Part shown: one piece after another, positions 26,377-36,025 of the stretch
Numbering within the stretch: the first letter of the stretch is position 1
Layout of the letters: each line of letters starts with the position of its first letter
Assembly: GCA_963796225.1 (NCBI GenBank)
Contig: CAWCLK010000008.1
Location: 186,001 to 250,000, forward strand
From: CAWCLK01 sp963796225
GTDB lineage: Bacteria; Actinomycetota; Nitriliruptoria; Nitriliruptorales; Nitriliruptoraceae
Length of the DNA stretch: 64,000 bases
Direction: 5' to 3'
Notes under the pieces: generated by a model
What the model saw: only the letters and a program-made list of their open reading frames with translations
The model's database searches: none
What the model was told of the DNA's origin: nothing
Program-made: the position numbers and the translations under genes

Positions 26377-26838
26377 TCAGGCGGCCGCCGCCCGGGCACG
26401 GCGTTCGGACTCGCGCGCCAGCGAGGACACGAGCGTGCGGAGGGTCGAGGAGATCAACAACGCCAGCACGGGTCCGGTACCGGGGACGAGCGGCTGGAAG
26501 CTGCCCGTGTACTCGAGGCTGGTCCAGGTGCCGTCGTCGCCCGCGGTCAGGTTCGCGTCCGCTCGGTAGTCGCGGACGGGCAGGCCGGCCACCACCGTGT
26601 AGGCGAGGTGGTGGGGTGCGTCGTGGACCAGGACCTTCTCCTTCGCCCCGACGGGCCCGACCCCGAGGAAGCGCACGGCGTCGACCCCGTTGGGGTCGGC
26701 GGTGCCCTCGGTCACGAGCCGCGAGGTCACCACCGGCGTCCACGACCGGTAGCCGGCGTGGTCGGTCAGCACGTCCCACACGACCTCGACCGGGGCGTCG
26801 ATGCGGCGGGTGAAGCGGCTGTCGTAGGTGCGTGGCAC
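26377..26838 (-). CDS. SRPBCC (START-like) family protein
   Basis: A 153-residue helix-grip protein: TRRIDAPVEVVWDVLTDHAG, WTPVVTSRLVTEG, a run of strands, and a final helix (ISSTLRTLVSSLARESERRA). SRPBCC proteins have a hydrophobic ligand pocket; the polyketide-cyclase/dehydrase branch fits best. AGGAG is five bases before the GTG. It is the first of three SRPBCC proteins in the window (see 27661 and 48578), each with a different neighbour, and lies just after SurE on the same strand. Confidence 0.87.
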   Translation of the reverse strand: MPRTYDSRFTRRIDAPVEVVWDVLTDHAGYRSWTPVVTSRLVTEGTADPNGVDAVRFLGVGPVGAKEKVLVHDAPHHLAYTVVAGLPVRDYRADANLTAGDDGTWTSLEYTGSFQPLVPGTGPVLALLISSTLRTLVSSLARESERRARAAAA

Positions 26839-26866
26839 GAGGTCTCCTGCGGGTCGAGTGGCGGGG

Positions 26867-27664
26867 TCAGGATCGGTGTTCGAGGCGGGTGCGGACGTCG
26901 TCGGGGACCGGCGGGCTGGCCGGCATGCGCACGGGCGTGATCGTGACGACGTGCTCGGAGGCGGCCTCGACGTCGGTGCCGCTGAGGTCGTCCATCTCGC
27001 GCAGCGCGACGGTCTGGTGGTGCCACTGGCCGTCGTGGAGCTGTTGGAAGAGGCCGTGGTAGCCGATGCGGGCCAGGTCGGTGACGCGCCGCGGGGTGTC
27101 GGCGTCGGCCTCGAAGGGCAGGTTGACGGTGATCACGTCGGCGGTCTCCGCCAGGCCGCTGGCCAGCACCTCGTCGAGCAGGTCGGCACACAGCGCGGCC
27201 AGGCGGGCCCAGCCCGCCGCCGCGTCCGGACTGCTGACGTGGCGGACCCAGGCGTCCCAGTCGTCGCCCCACGTCCCGGTGGAGAAGGCCACCGCGGTGC
27301 AGCCGGCGATCCACCCCTCGATCGCTGCGCCGACCGTGCCCGAGGACAGCAGGAAGGCCGACCCGTGGTTGAAGCCGACGTTGATGCCGGAGACGACCAC
27401 GTCGGCCTCGCCGGCGGCGACGTGGTGGACCCCCAGCTGGGCCGCGTCGGCCGGCGTACCGGAGGTGTGGTGGACGGGCCAGCCGTCGCGTTCGTCGGCG
27501 ACCAGCGTGATCGGCACGTGCCGGCTGACGGCCTTCCCCGACCACGACCGCTCCCCGTCGGGCGTGCAGACGAGCACGTCGTGACGCCGTGCGAGCGCCC
27601 GGGCGAAGGGCACCAGCGCGGGGCTGTCGACGCCGTCGTCGTTGGTCAGCACCAGGCGACTCAT
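26867..27664 (-). CDS. surE: 5'/3'-nucleotidase SurE
   Basis: A 265-residue metal-dependent phosphatase that removes phosphate from nucleotides, often induced in stationary phase. The family signature LVLTNDDGVDSPAL is at the N-terminus, with the Asp-Asp pair and Asn binding the metal; SGKAVSRHVPITL and VVVSGINVGFNHGSA follow. The ATG overlaps the stop of the SRPBCC gene upstream (ATGA), and GGAGA lies at a normal distance. Part of the coupled run acyltransferase-SRPBCC-SurE. Confidence 0.95.
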   Translation of the reverse strand: MSRLVLTNDDGVDSPALVPFARALARRHDVLVCTPDGERSWSGKAVSRHVPITLVADERDGWPVHHTSGTPADAAQLGVHHVAAGEADVVVSGINVGFNHGSAFLLSSGTVGAAIEGWIAGCTAVAFSTGTWGDDWDAWVRHVSSPDAAAGWARLAALCADLLDEVLASGLAETADVITVNLPFEADADTPRRVTDLARIGYHGLFQQLHDGQWHHQTVALREMDDLSGTDVEAASEHVVTITPVRMPASPPVPDDVRTRLEHRS

Positions 27665-28101
27665 GCGTCTCCTTCGCCGTCGAGCTCGTACTCGATGACG
27701 TGGCGCATCGACTCGAGGCTGGCCACGAGGTTGCGGGCCACGATCGGTCGGGCGGCGCGGGTGACCAGGGGTCCGAACATCCCGGTCAGGCCGTAGCTGA
27801 CCTCCAGCCGGATGCGGCAGTGCCCGGGACCGTCGTCGAGCACCTCCAGCTCGGCGCCGTGCCGGGTCCCCCGGGCCGCCTCCCACGCCACGCGGTGGGC
27901 GGCGGCGTCGACCGTCACCTCGACCTCGCCGCCCGTGGCGACGGAGCCGACCTGCATCAGGACCCAGTAGCGGTCCTCGCCGGCGGGTTCCCAGCGGGTG
28001 ATGCCCACGAGGACGTCGTCGTACCGGTCGAGGTCCCCCACGAGGCGCCAGGCGGTGTCGGCGTCGCGGGCGACCGCGATGCTGCGGACGATCCGGCTCA
28101 T
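27661..28101 (-). CDS. SRPBCC (START-like) family protein
   Basis: A 146-residue helix-grip protein: IVRSIAVARDADTAWRLVGD, DRYDDVLVGITRWEPAGEDR, strands, and RNLVASLESMRHVIEYELDG. It overlaps both neighbours by four bases: its ATG with the acyltransferase stop and its stop with the SurE ATG. The tight coupling to a membrane acyltransferase suggests a lipid or hydrophobic metabolite as its ligand (inference). Confidence 0.88.
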   Translation of the reverse strand: MSRIVRSIAVARDADTAWRLVGDLDRYDDVLVGITRWEPAGEDRYWVLMQVGSVATGGEVEVTVDAAAHRVAWEAARGTRHGAELEVLDDGPGHCRIRLEVSYGLTGMFGPLVTRAARPIVARNLVASLESMRHVIEYELDGEGDA

Positions 28102-28952
28102 CGGAAGGGCAGCACGCGACGGGCGGCCAGCCGCGACAGGGCGACCTGCATGCGCGAGTGGACGAACTGGTAGGCGTCGTCGAGGTCCAGGTCGTCGCCG
28201 TACCGGGCTCGCAGGTCGATGGGCTCGAGCACCTCGACCCGGACCTTGGTCGGCAGCGGCAGGTGGCCGAACCAGTCCCCCAGCGAGATGCCCCACGGGA
28301 ACGAGGCCACCACCGGCACGGACTTGACGCGCAGGAGCCGGTCGAAGCGCAGCGTGCGGGCCAGTCGCCGCCCGTCGGTCAGCACCATGAAGGTGTCGTG
28401 CGCCCCGTCGGAGACCACCGGGACGATCGGGACGTCGTGCTCGTACGCGGTGCGCAGGAACCCGGTGCGGCCGTCGAGCTCGATGTCGAAGCGACGGCGC
28501 CAGGGCCGCAGCGCGTCGACGTCCCCGCCCGGGTAGACCAGGGCGTCGGCGCCCCGCTCGAAGACCTGGGCCGCGGCCTCGGGACCGGCGGTGATGATCC
28601 CGAGCCGGCGCACGTACTCGCCGAGCACCGGCAGGCTGGTGACCATCGCGTGCGCGAGGGCGTGCACGGGGCGGTCCACCGAGAACCAGGTCTGGTGCGC
28701 CAGCAGGAACAGGAACGCGTCGGGCGTCATCGAGCCACCCGAGTGGTTGCCGACGAACATCACCGGCGCGTCCGGGACCCGTTCCAGCCCCGTGACCTCG
28801 GCCCGGTGGTAGACGGTCGCCAGCAGCCACCACAGCGGCAGGTTCGCGCGGATGAAGTCCGGGTCGCGCGCGTCGAGGTCGACCTCGGCGTGCGGGACCA
28901 ACGCCCCGCGGGAGCGGGGCGCCGGGGCGTCGTCGTCGGCGTGGCGGGCCAT
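28098..28952 (-). CDS. Lysophospholipid acyltransferase family protein
   Basis: A 284-residue membrane-associated acyltransferase. The acceptor loop reads MFVGNHSGGSMTPDAFLF, so the catalytic His is followed by an Asp at +8 rather than the usual +5 (the NHX4D box is modified). Later family landmarks are DALVYPGGDVDALRPWRRR (in place of FPEGTRS) and VPIVPVVSDGAHDTFMV. Similar PlsC-like proteins with NHSGG occur in Actinobacteria and act in phospholipid or wax/triacylglycerol metabolism. Stop overlaps the SRPBCC ATG. Confidence 0.88.
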   Translation of the reverse strand: MARHADDDAPAPRSRGALVPHAEVDLDARDPDFIRANLPLWWLLATVYHRAEVTGLERVPDAPVMFVGNHSGGSMTPDAFLFLLAHQTWFSVDRPVHALAHAMVTSLPVLGEYVRRLGIITAGPEAAAQVFERGADALVYPGGDVDALRPWRRRFDIELDGRTGFLRTAYEHDVPIVPVVSDGAHDTFMVLTDGRRLARTLRFDRLLRVKSVPVVASFPWGISLGDWFGHLPLPTKVRVEVLEPIDLRARYGDDLDLDDAYQFVHSRMQVALSRLAARRVLPFR

Positions 28953-28986
28953 GCCGCGGACCGTAGCCGCCGAGGCGCCGGCTCCC

Positions 28987-29613
28987 TCAGTGGTGGCCCA
29001 ACAGTGCCTCGACTCGGGCCACCACCATGTCGATGGCGACGGTGTTGCGGCCGCCCCGCGGGATGATCACGTCGGCGTGGCGCTTGGACGGCTCGACGAA
29101 CTCGAGGTGCATGGGCCGCACCGTCCGCTCGTACTGGGCGAGCACGGAGTCGACGGTGCGGCCGCGCTGCACGATGTCGCGTCGCAGCCGCCGCAGCAGC
29201 CGCTCGTCGGCCTCGGCGTCGACGTAGACCTTGACGTCCATGCGGTCGCGCAGCGCCGGGGTGGCGAACAGCAGGATCCCCTCGGCGAGCACGACCGGAC
29301 GGGACGCGACCGGCGTGGTGCCCCCGGGCCGGGCGTAGGTGGCGTAGTCGTACGCGGGGACCTCGACGGCCTCGCCCCGCACCAGGGCGTCGAGGTGGCT
29401 GACGAACAGGTCGTCGTCGAACGCGTCGGGGTGGTCGAGGTTGGTGGTGCGGCGCTCGTCGAGCGGCAGGTGGGACAGGTCGCGGTAGTAGTGGTCGTGG
29501 CGCAGGACGGCGATGCGGTCGGCGCCGACCCGGGCGACGATCTCGTCCACCACCGTGGTCTTGCCGGACCCGGTCCCCCCGGCGACCCCGAGGACGACGG
29601 TGCTGGTGCCGAT
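28987..29613 (-). CDS. udk: Uridine kinase, apparent ATC start
   Basis: A 208-residue uridine/cytidine kinase. The P-loop GVAGGTGSGKT (residues 9-19) is followed by VDEIVARVGADRIAVLRHDH, YYRDLSHLPLDERRTTNLDH and AFDDDLFVSHLDAL, then a lid region (RLRRDIVQRGRTVDSVLAQY). No ATG, GTG or TTG occurs in frame between the upstream stop and the P-loop. The only codon suitably placed after a Shine-Dalgarno (GAGGAG, six bases) is ATC at 29613, giving a protein of normal family length. Starting at 29553 would remove the P-loop. Salvages pyrimidine nucleosides. Confidence 0.88.
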   Translation of the reverse strand: MGTSTVVLGVAGGTGSGKTTVVDEIVARVGADRIAVLRHDHYYRDLSHLPLDERRTTNLDHPDAFDDDLFVSHLDALVRGEAVEVPAYDYATYARPGGTTPVASRPVVLAEGILLFATPALRDRMDVKVYVDAEADERLLRRLRRDIVQRGRTVDSVLAQYERTVRPMHLEFVEPSKRHADVIIPRGGRNTVAIDMVVARVEALLGHH

Positions 29614-29665
29614 CGGGGGCTCCTCGAGCTCGGGACGTCGTCCTCGACGCTAGTGGGACGCCCGG

Positions 29666-29863
29666 TCAGCAGGGACCGGGCTGGACCGTGGCGGGGCGGT
29701 GGCCCTGCAGGCGTTGCCCGCCCCGCACCAGCAGCACGCCCACGCGGTCGCGCAGGGAGGTACGGACGGGGGCCAGGGCACGGACGCGACGGGCGGCGGC
29801 GGCGGTACGCAGCCGCTCCTCGGTGATGATGCGGGCGGTCTGTTCGATGTGCAGGGGGTGCAC
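29666..29863 (-). CDS. Small hypothetical protein beside the ArsR-type regulator
   Basis: A 65-residue basic protein: MHPLHIEQTARIITEERLRT, an Arg/Ala-rich helix, then RDRVGVLLVRGGQRLQGHRP. Short proteins of this build occur next to regulators in Actinobacteria, with unknown function. GTG start with GAGAGG eight bases upstream. Divergent from the regulator gene across an 86-bp AT-richer gap. Confidence 0.55.
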   Translation of the reverse strand: MHPLHIEQTARIITEERLRTAAAARRVRALAPVRTSLRDRVGVLLVRGGQRLQGHRPATVQPGPC

Positions 29864-29949
29864 GATGGTGCCTCTCTCTGGTGACAGCCACGACCGTGCC
29901 TCGCGTACGATCGCGCTATCAACTGATTCGCGAATTCCGGGATTACGCC
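29864..29949. promoter_or_regulatory. Divergent regulatory region with palindrome ATTCGCGAAT
   Basis: This gap is clearly richer in A/T than the surrounding ~73% GC DNA, which suits a promoter. It holds the palindrome ATTCGCGAAT (29926-29935), a size and composition typical of ArsR-family operators, and sits between the small minus-strand gene and the regulator. Confidence 0.5.
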
Positions 29950-31145
29950 GTGGCCGTGACGTTCCAGCTCCCGTCCGAGCGCCCCGTCGGGCTCGTCGGC
30001 TTCGCGTGGTCACCGCTGCTCGAGGCAGCCCTGTCGCTGGGCGCGATCGCAACCCCAAGAAGGTCCCCTGCACCTGCCGTGGGCACCGACGATGCCGGGA
30101 CCTGCTCCCCGAGGACCTGCACGGCGGAGATCCGCCGGCATGGTCGGCGGCGCGGGGCGCGTACCTGCCCGGGCGTGTTCGAGGTGGGGCTGCAGGGCGA
30201 CCTGCCGACGTTCGAGTCCGAGCTCGCCCGCTTCGGCGGCCTGGACCTCGACCTGTTCGTGCACGAGATGTCGTTGGGCCACGGCGGTGCGGCGTGCCGG
30301 ATGGACGGCGAGAGGGCACGCGCATGGACGACCCCACGGTCATCGGGGACCCCGGCTACGTCGGCCAGCTCGTCGGCATGGCGACCGAGCAGGGACCCCG
30401 AGTCAGGGGGCGTTCGTCGCCAGCGCCTGTTCGACGAGCCAGCGGCCGGGGCGCGACAGCAGGTCATGGACATGCTGCAGCGCTACTGGGACCTGGCCTT
30501 CGCCGACGAGTGGGAACGCTGCGCCCGCGGATCGAGGCGGAGGTGACCGACGGCGCCCGCACGCTGGTCACGGCCGGCATGCCCGGCCTGGTGACGCACT
30601 TCCTGCCCGAGGGCACCTGGGACCCGGCGACGTCCACGGTCGCCGTCGCCAAGGGGTGGGAACGCACCTGCGACGTCGCGGAGCGAGGCGGGATGCTGTT
30701 CGTCCCGACGGTCTTCGGGTGGCCGAACGTGCTGATCGAGCTGGCGCGCCCGTGGCCGGTGTCGGTGTTCTTCCCGCTGCGCGACCTGCGTCAGCCCGAG
30801 GTGCCCCTGGCCACCGACCACGAGGTGGCCGACGGGCTGCGCGCGCTCGGGGACGAGACGCGCCTGCAGATCACCCGCCTGGTCGCCGAGGAACCCCGGT
30901 CCACGAAGGAGCTCGCGGCCCTGCTCAGCCTGTCCGAGTCAGCCGTCTCCCGCCACCTGAAGACACTGGCGTCGGCCGGCGTGGTCGACAGCCAGCGCGA
31001 CGGCTACTTCGTGCTGTACCGGCTGGTCCCCGACCGCATCGGGGCGCTGGGTGGGGCGCTGCGGCGCACGCTCGGACTGGCGCAGGCGGCCACGGGCCCG
31101 GTGCCCGCGCTCCCCGTCTCGGTCTCGCGCGCCCCGGACCGCTGA
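29950..31145 (+). CDS. ArsR-family regulator with DUF5937 N-terminal domain, several frame changes
   Basis: The C-terminal 200 residues are intact: LVTHFLPEGTWDPATSTVAV and an ArsR winged helix (LRALGDETRLQITRLVAEEP, LSLSESAVSRHLKTLASAGV). Before about 30530 the protein can only be followed by switching frame five times (near 30050, 30170, 30330, 30400, 30525), giving in order FAWSPLLEAALSLGAIA, CRDLLPEDLHGGDPPAWSAA, VGLQGDLPTFESELARFGGL, DPTVIGDPGYVGQLVGMATE and QQVMDMLQRYWDLAFADEWE. That series matches the DUF5937 layout. Either this stretch was sequenced poorly or the 5' half is decaying. Probably autoregulates at the palindrome upstream. Confidence 0.7.
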
Positions 31146-31159
31146 CGCAGCACGCGGCG

Positions 31160-32557
<1,398 letters not shown>

Positions 32558-32688
32558 GGCGAACGATGTCCCGGTGCGGGGGTGGGCGCGGACGCTACCG
32601 GCGCGCGCCATCCGCACGGCAATCCGATGCCGGCGTCGGAATCGGCCGTCGATACGGTGGACGCACACGACGGACGAAGGGCGTGTCC

Positions 32689-33121
32689 ATGCCGTCGATG
32701 GACGAGGATCACCGGCTGCTGGCCGAGCGGCTGTTCGACATGGCCCGGCACGGCGACACGGCCGCACTCGCCGAGTACCTCGACGCCGGTGCACCCCTGG
32801 GGATCCGCACCTCGACCGGCGACACCATGGTGATGCTCGCGGCCTACCGGGGGCACCTCGACACGCTGCGGCTGCTGCTCGACCGCGGTGCCGATCGCGG
32901 AGCTGCCCAACGACCGTGGCCAGTCCCCGCTCGGCGGGGCGGCGTTCCACGGCTTCGCCGAGATCGTCGAGCTGCTGCTGGCCCACGGGGCCGACCCGAC
33001 CCGCCGCGACGCGGGCGGCCACACCCCGGCCGACTACGCGGCCGCGTTCGGCCACCGGCAGGTCGCGCTGCGCCTGCGCCGGGCCGCCCTCGCCGCACCG
33101 CCCGACGCGGCCACGAGCTGA
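32689..33121 (+). CDS. Ankyrin repeat protein, frame-disrupted
   Basis: About 144 residues built of ankyrin repeats: ERLFDMARHGDTAALAEYLD, GDTMVMLAAYRGHLDTLRLL, GQSPLGGAAFHGFAEIVELL and GHTPADYAAAFGHRQVALRL, each with the TPLxxAxxxGH pattern. The frame changes at about 32885-32900 (GCGGTGCCGATCGCGG), inside the loop between repeats two and three. It is a small cytosolic protein-interaction module, perhaps a partner for another protein; no effector domain. GAAGGG lies upstream of the ATG. Converges on the dehydrogenase gene. Confidence 0.82.
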
Positions 33122-33125
33122 CCCG

Positions 33126-33989
33126 TCACGCCTGCATGGCCTCGACGATCGCGGCCATGTCGGCCTCGCCCAGCCCCGCGTCCATCGCGAGCTGTGCCCA
33201 GTGCCGGGCCGACTCGAGCCCCCCGAGCGGCGGTCCCCCGGTGGCCGCGCCGAGCACGAGGTCGAGGTCCTTGGCCAGGCCGGCCAACGGGAACTGCGGC
33301 GGGTACTCCCCCGCCACCATCGTGTCGCCCTTGATCCGCGCGTAGGGGGCGAAGATCGCCGAGCCCTCGATGGTGTCGAGGAACTGCGCCGGATCGACGC
33401 CGAGCCGCCGGGCGGCCGTGACGCTCTCGGCCAGGCTGGCGAGCAGGCCGCCGAGCCAGGAGTTCACGACCAGCTTGAGCCGCGACGCGGGACCGGGCCG
33501 GTCGCCGGCCACGACCGTGCGCTTGCCCCAGGCGTCGAACAGCGGGGCCGCGGCCTCACGGTCGTCCGGGGCGCCGGCCACGAGGGTCGTCAGCCCGCCC
33601 TCCTCGGCGGGGCCCCGGGTGCCGAGCACCGGCGCGTCGACGAACCGCCAGCCCACGTCGCCAGCGGCCTCGACCAGCCCGTCGACCTCGGTGCCCACGG
33701 TCGACGACTGCACCCACAGGGGCGTCCCGCCCGCCTCGAAGGCCCCGGACGGACCGGTGCACGTGGCCTCGACGGCGGCACGGTCGAAGACCATGGTCAC
33801 GACGGCGTCGACCCCGTCGGCAGCCTCCGCCGCCGAGTCGGCGACGCGGACGTCGACCCCGTCGCGGGCGGCGAGCTGGTCGGCCTTCTCGCGTGTGCGG
33901 TTCCAGACGGTGACCTCGTGGCCCGCGCGGGCCAGGTTCGCGGCCATGCCGGATCCCATGATCCCGGTGCCGAGGACGGCGACGTGCAC
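33126..33989 (-). CDS. NAD(P)-dependent beta-hydroxyacid dehydrogenase
   Basis: A 287-residue 6-phosphogluconate/3-hydroxyisobutyrate dehydrogenase family enzyme. N-terminal Rossmann motif VAVLGTGIMGSGMAANLARA, the substrate-binding-region equivalent VDAPVLGTRGPAEEGGLTTL, the catalytic-lysine helix RLKLVVNSWLGGLLASLAES and GLAKDLDLVLGAATGG. The substrate is a beta-hydroxy acid but cannot be specified. The GTG start has GAAGGG upstream. Divergent from the RDD protein gene. Confidence 0.92.
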   Translation of the reverse strand: MHVAVLGTGIMGSGMAANLARAGHEVTVWNRTREKADQLAARDGVDVRVADSAAEAADGVDAVVTMVFDRAAVEATCTGPSGAFEAGGTPLWVQSSTVGTEVDGLVEAAGDVGWRFVDAPVLGTRGPAEEGGLTTLVAGAPDDREAAAPLFDAWGKRTVVAGDRPGPASRLKLVVNSWLGGLLASLAESVTAARRLGVDPAQFLDTIEGSAIFAPYARIKGDTMVAGEYPPQFPLAGLAKDLDLVLGAATGGPPLGGLESARHWAQLAMDAGLGEADMAAIVEAMQA

Positions 33990-34083
33990 GTGGAGCCCTT
34001 CAGATCGGTGACACGTGAGTGGCGTGTGTCCTTGCGTTCGCGCGTGACGCCCGGACGGTTGGGGGGTCCCTACGCTCCCGACC

Positions 34084-35115
34084 ATGTCCGACGACCACCG
34101 CTCCCCCGTCGACCGCCTGGTCGGGCCGCTGCGTGACGCGATCCTCGCGTCCATCGACCCGAACGACATCGTGTCGCGCGTCGACGTGGACGAGGTCGTC
34201 GCGCGGATCGAGGTCCAGGCGCTGCTCGACCGGGTCGACGTCAACCAGGTGCTGGACCGCGTCGAGGTCGACGAGCTGCTCGACCGGGTCGACGTGAACC
34301 GCCTGCTGGACCGGGTCGACCCCGACCGGCTGCTCGATCGGGTCGACGTGAACCGGCTGATGCAGCGGGTGGACGTGGACGCGCTCGTGGCCCGCGTGGA
34401 CGTCGACGGGATCGTGGCGTCCTCGACGCGGGGCGTGGTGGGGTCGCTGGTCGATGTCGTACGACGGCAGCTGGTCGGCCTCGACACGATCCTCGTGCGC
34501 ACCCTCCAGCGGGTGCGGGGCGTGGACGTCTCGACCCTCCCGGACGGCCCGCCGGCGCTGGTCGGCGAGGACGAGGAACGGGGCCGGTACGACGTGACGG
34601 GGCGCTACGCCGGCCCGCTGACGCGCCTGGCCGCCAACGCCGGGGACGTGGCCGCCGGCTTCGGCCTGTTCACGCTCCTGTCGGCCGGCCTGGGCTACCT
34701 CGCCACCATCCTGCTCGGGCTGCAGTTCGACCCCGCCGAGCAGTCCGGCCCGCAGTGGTTCGTGCCGCTGGCGGTCGTGCTGTTCCTGTACGTGTGGCTG
34801 TCGGTCGCCGTCGCCGGCCGTACCCCGGCGATGGCCGTGCTCGGCATCCGGGTGGTGGCCCGGGACGGCACGCCCCTGTCGACGACGCGGGCCTTCGTGC
34901 GCACGCTGGTGCTGCCGCTGTCCGGGCTGGCGTTCGGGCTCGGGTTCCTCGGGCTGCTCTTCGGACGCGAACGCCGGGGCTGGCACGACGCGGCCGCAGG
35001 GTCCACGGTCGTCTACGACTGGGGCGACCGCCCCGCCAGCCTGCCCACCCCGCTCGGCGACTGGCTGTCGCGGCACGAGGCCGCCCCGCAGGATCAGCCG
35101 CCGACGGCGCGCTGA
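34084..35115 (+). CDS. RDD family membrane protein with 9-residue repeats
   Basis: A 343-residue protein. Residues 32-112 are nine tandem copies of a 9-residue unit of the type RVDVNRLLD, preceded by one degenerate copy. Two or three transmembrane helices then form an RDD domain (VAAGFGLFTLLSAGLGYLAT, VPLAVVLFLYVWLSVAVAGR, AMAVLGIRVVARDGTPLSTT). RDD proteins are small membrane proteins, some acting in ion homeostasis. The repeats probably make an amphipathic cytosolic segment. The 3' end overlaps the convergent SDR gene by 22 bases. Confidence 0.9.
   Translation: MSDDHRSPVDRLVGPLRDAILASIDPNDIVSRVDVDEVVARIEVQALLDRVDVNQVLDRVEVDELLDRVDVNRLLDRVDPDRLLDRVDVNRLMQRVDVDALVARVDVDGIVASSTRGVVGSLVDVVRRQLVGLDTILVRTLQRVRGVDVSTLPDGPPALVGEDEERGRYDVTGRYAGPLTRLAANAGDVAAGFGLFTLLSAGLGYLATILLGLQFDPAEQSGPQWFVPLAVVLFLYVWLSVAVAGRTPAMAVLGIRVVARDGTPLSTTRAFVRTLVLPLSGLAFGLGFLGLLFGRERRGWHDAAAGSTVVYDWGDRPASLPTPLGDWLSRHEAAPQDQPPTAR
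34177..34419 (+). repeat. Nine tandem 27-bp coding repeats in the RDD gene
   Basis: Each 27-bp unit encodes one copy of R-V-D-V-x-x-L-L-D, with Arg at position 1 and Asp/Asn at 5. The best matching units share most bases (for example GACCGGGTCGACGTGAACC recurs). Copies are in frame and contiguous, consistent with expansion by slippage or unequal crossing-over. Confidence 0.85.
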
Positions 35116-35999
35116 GCCACCAGCTCCATCTGGTCGGCCAACGAGCCGGGCTCGACCCAGTCACCGAGGTCGACCAGGCGGTCCCGGGCATCGCCGAGCT
35201 CGTCGGGCGTCGGGGCGTGGTCGAAGGCGATGCCGGTGCCCTCGACGACGGCGACGCGGCTGTAGTAGCCACCGGCGACCGAGTAGACGTGCCCGGTGTC
35301 GGTGCAGGCGTCCGACACCAGCCAGCCGATCAGCGGCGACACCCACGACGGGTCCAGGCGCGCGAGCAGCTCGTCGGGCATGAGTCCCTCGGTCATGCGG
35401 GACCGGGCGAGCGGGGCGATCGCGTTGACGGTGACGCCCTTGCGTGCGCCCTCGATGGCCAGCGTGCGCATGAGGCCGACGAGTCCCATCTTCGCGGCCC
35501 CGTAGTTGGACTGGCCGAAGTTGCCGTACAGCCCGGAGCCCGACGAGGTCATGACCACTCGCCCGTGTCCCTGCTCGGTCAGGTGTGGCCAGGCCGCGTG
35601 GGTCACGTGGAAGGAGCCCTGCAGGTGGACCGCGAGCACCGCCTCGAGGTCGGCGGGCTCGAGCTTGGCGAACGACCGGTCGCGCAGGATGCCGGCGTTG
35701 TTGACGACGACGTCCACGCGGTCGAAGGCCTCCAGCGCGGTGGTCACGATGGCCCGGCCGCCGTCCCAGGTGTCCACGCCGTCGGTGCTGGCCACGGCCC
35801 GTCCCCCGGCGGCCTCGATCTCGTCGACGACCGCCTGGGCGGCGCCGACGTCGGTGCCGGTGCCGTCCACCGCCCCGCCGATATCGTTGACCACCACGGC
35901 GGCACCCTGGCGGGCGAGCTGGAGGGCGTGGCTGCGACCGAGACCGCCGCCGGCGCCGGTGACGATGGCGACGCGGTCGTGCAGGTCCGTGGTGGGCAT
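35094..35999 (-). CDS. SDR family oxidoreductase (3-hydroxyacyl-CoA dehydrogenase-like)
   Basis: A 301-residue short-chain dehydrogenase resembling the dehydrogenase unit of peroxisomal multifunctional enzyme 2: VAIVTGAGGGLGRSHALQLA, VVNDIGGAVDGTGTDVGAAQ, VVNNAGILRDRSFAKL, SSGSGLYGNFGQSNYGAAKM (Ser, Tyr and Lys). These act on 3-hydroxyacyl-CoA. Last gene of the nine-gene liv/acyl-CoA operon, 26 bases after the ketosynthase stop. GAGGA is seven bases before the ATG. With an acyl-CoA synthetase in the same operon, a beta-oxidation-type step is likely. Confidence 0.92.
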   Translation of the reverse strand: MPTTDLHDRVAIVTGAGGGLGRSHALQLARQGAAVVVNDIGGAVDGTGTDVGAAQAVVDEIEAAGGRAVASTDGVDTWDGGRAIVTTALEAFDRVDVVVNNAGILRDRSFAKLEPADLEAVLAVHLQGSFHVTHAAWPHLTEQGHGRVVMTSSGSGLYGNFGQSNYGAAKMGLVGLMRTLAIEGARKGVTVNAIAPLARSRMTEGLMPDELLARLDPSWVSPLIGWLVSDACTDTGHVYSVAGGYYSRVAVVEGTGIAFDHAPTPDELGDARDRLVDLGDWVEPGSLADQMELVAQRAVGG

Positions 36000-36025
36000 G
36001 GTGTCCTCGAAGGTCGGGAGACGTG

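Noticed and set aside
34013..34034. GACACGTGAGTGGCGTGTGTC as an operator between the dehydrogenase and RDD genes
   Set aside because: The two arms match at only part of their length and no similar site was seen elsewhere.
34177..34419. CRISPR-like array
   Set aside because: The 27-bp units are contiguous, have no spacers and encode a regular 9-residue peptide in the frame of a real protein.
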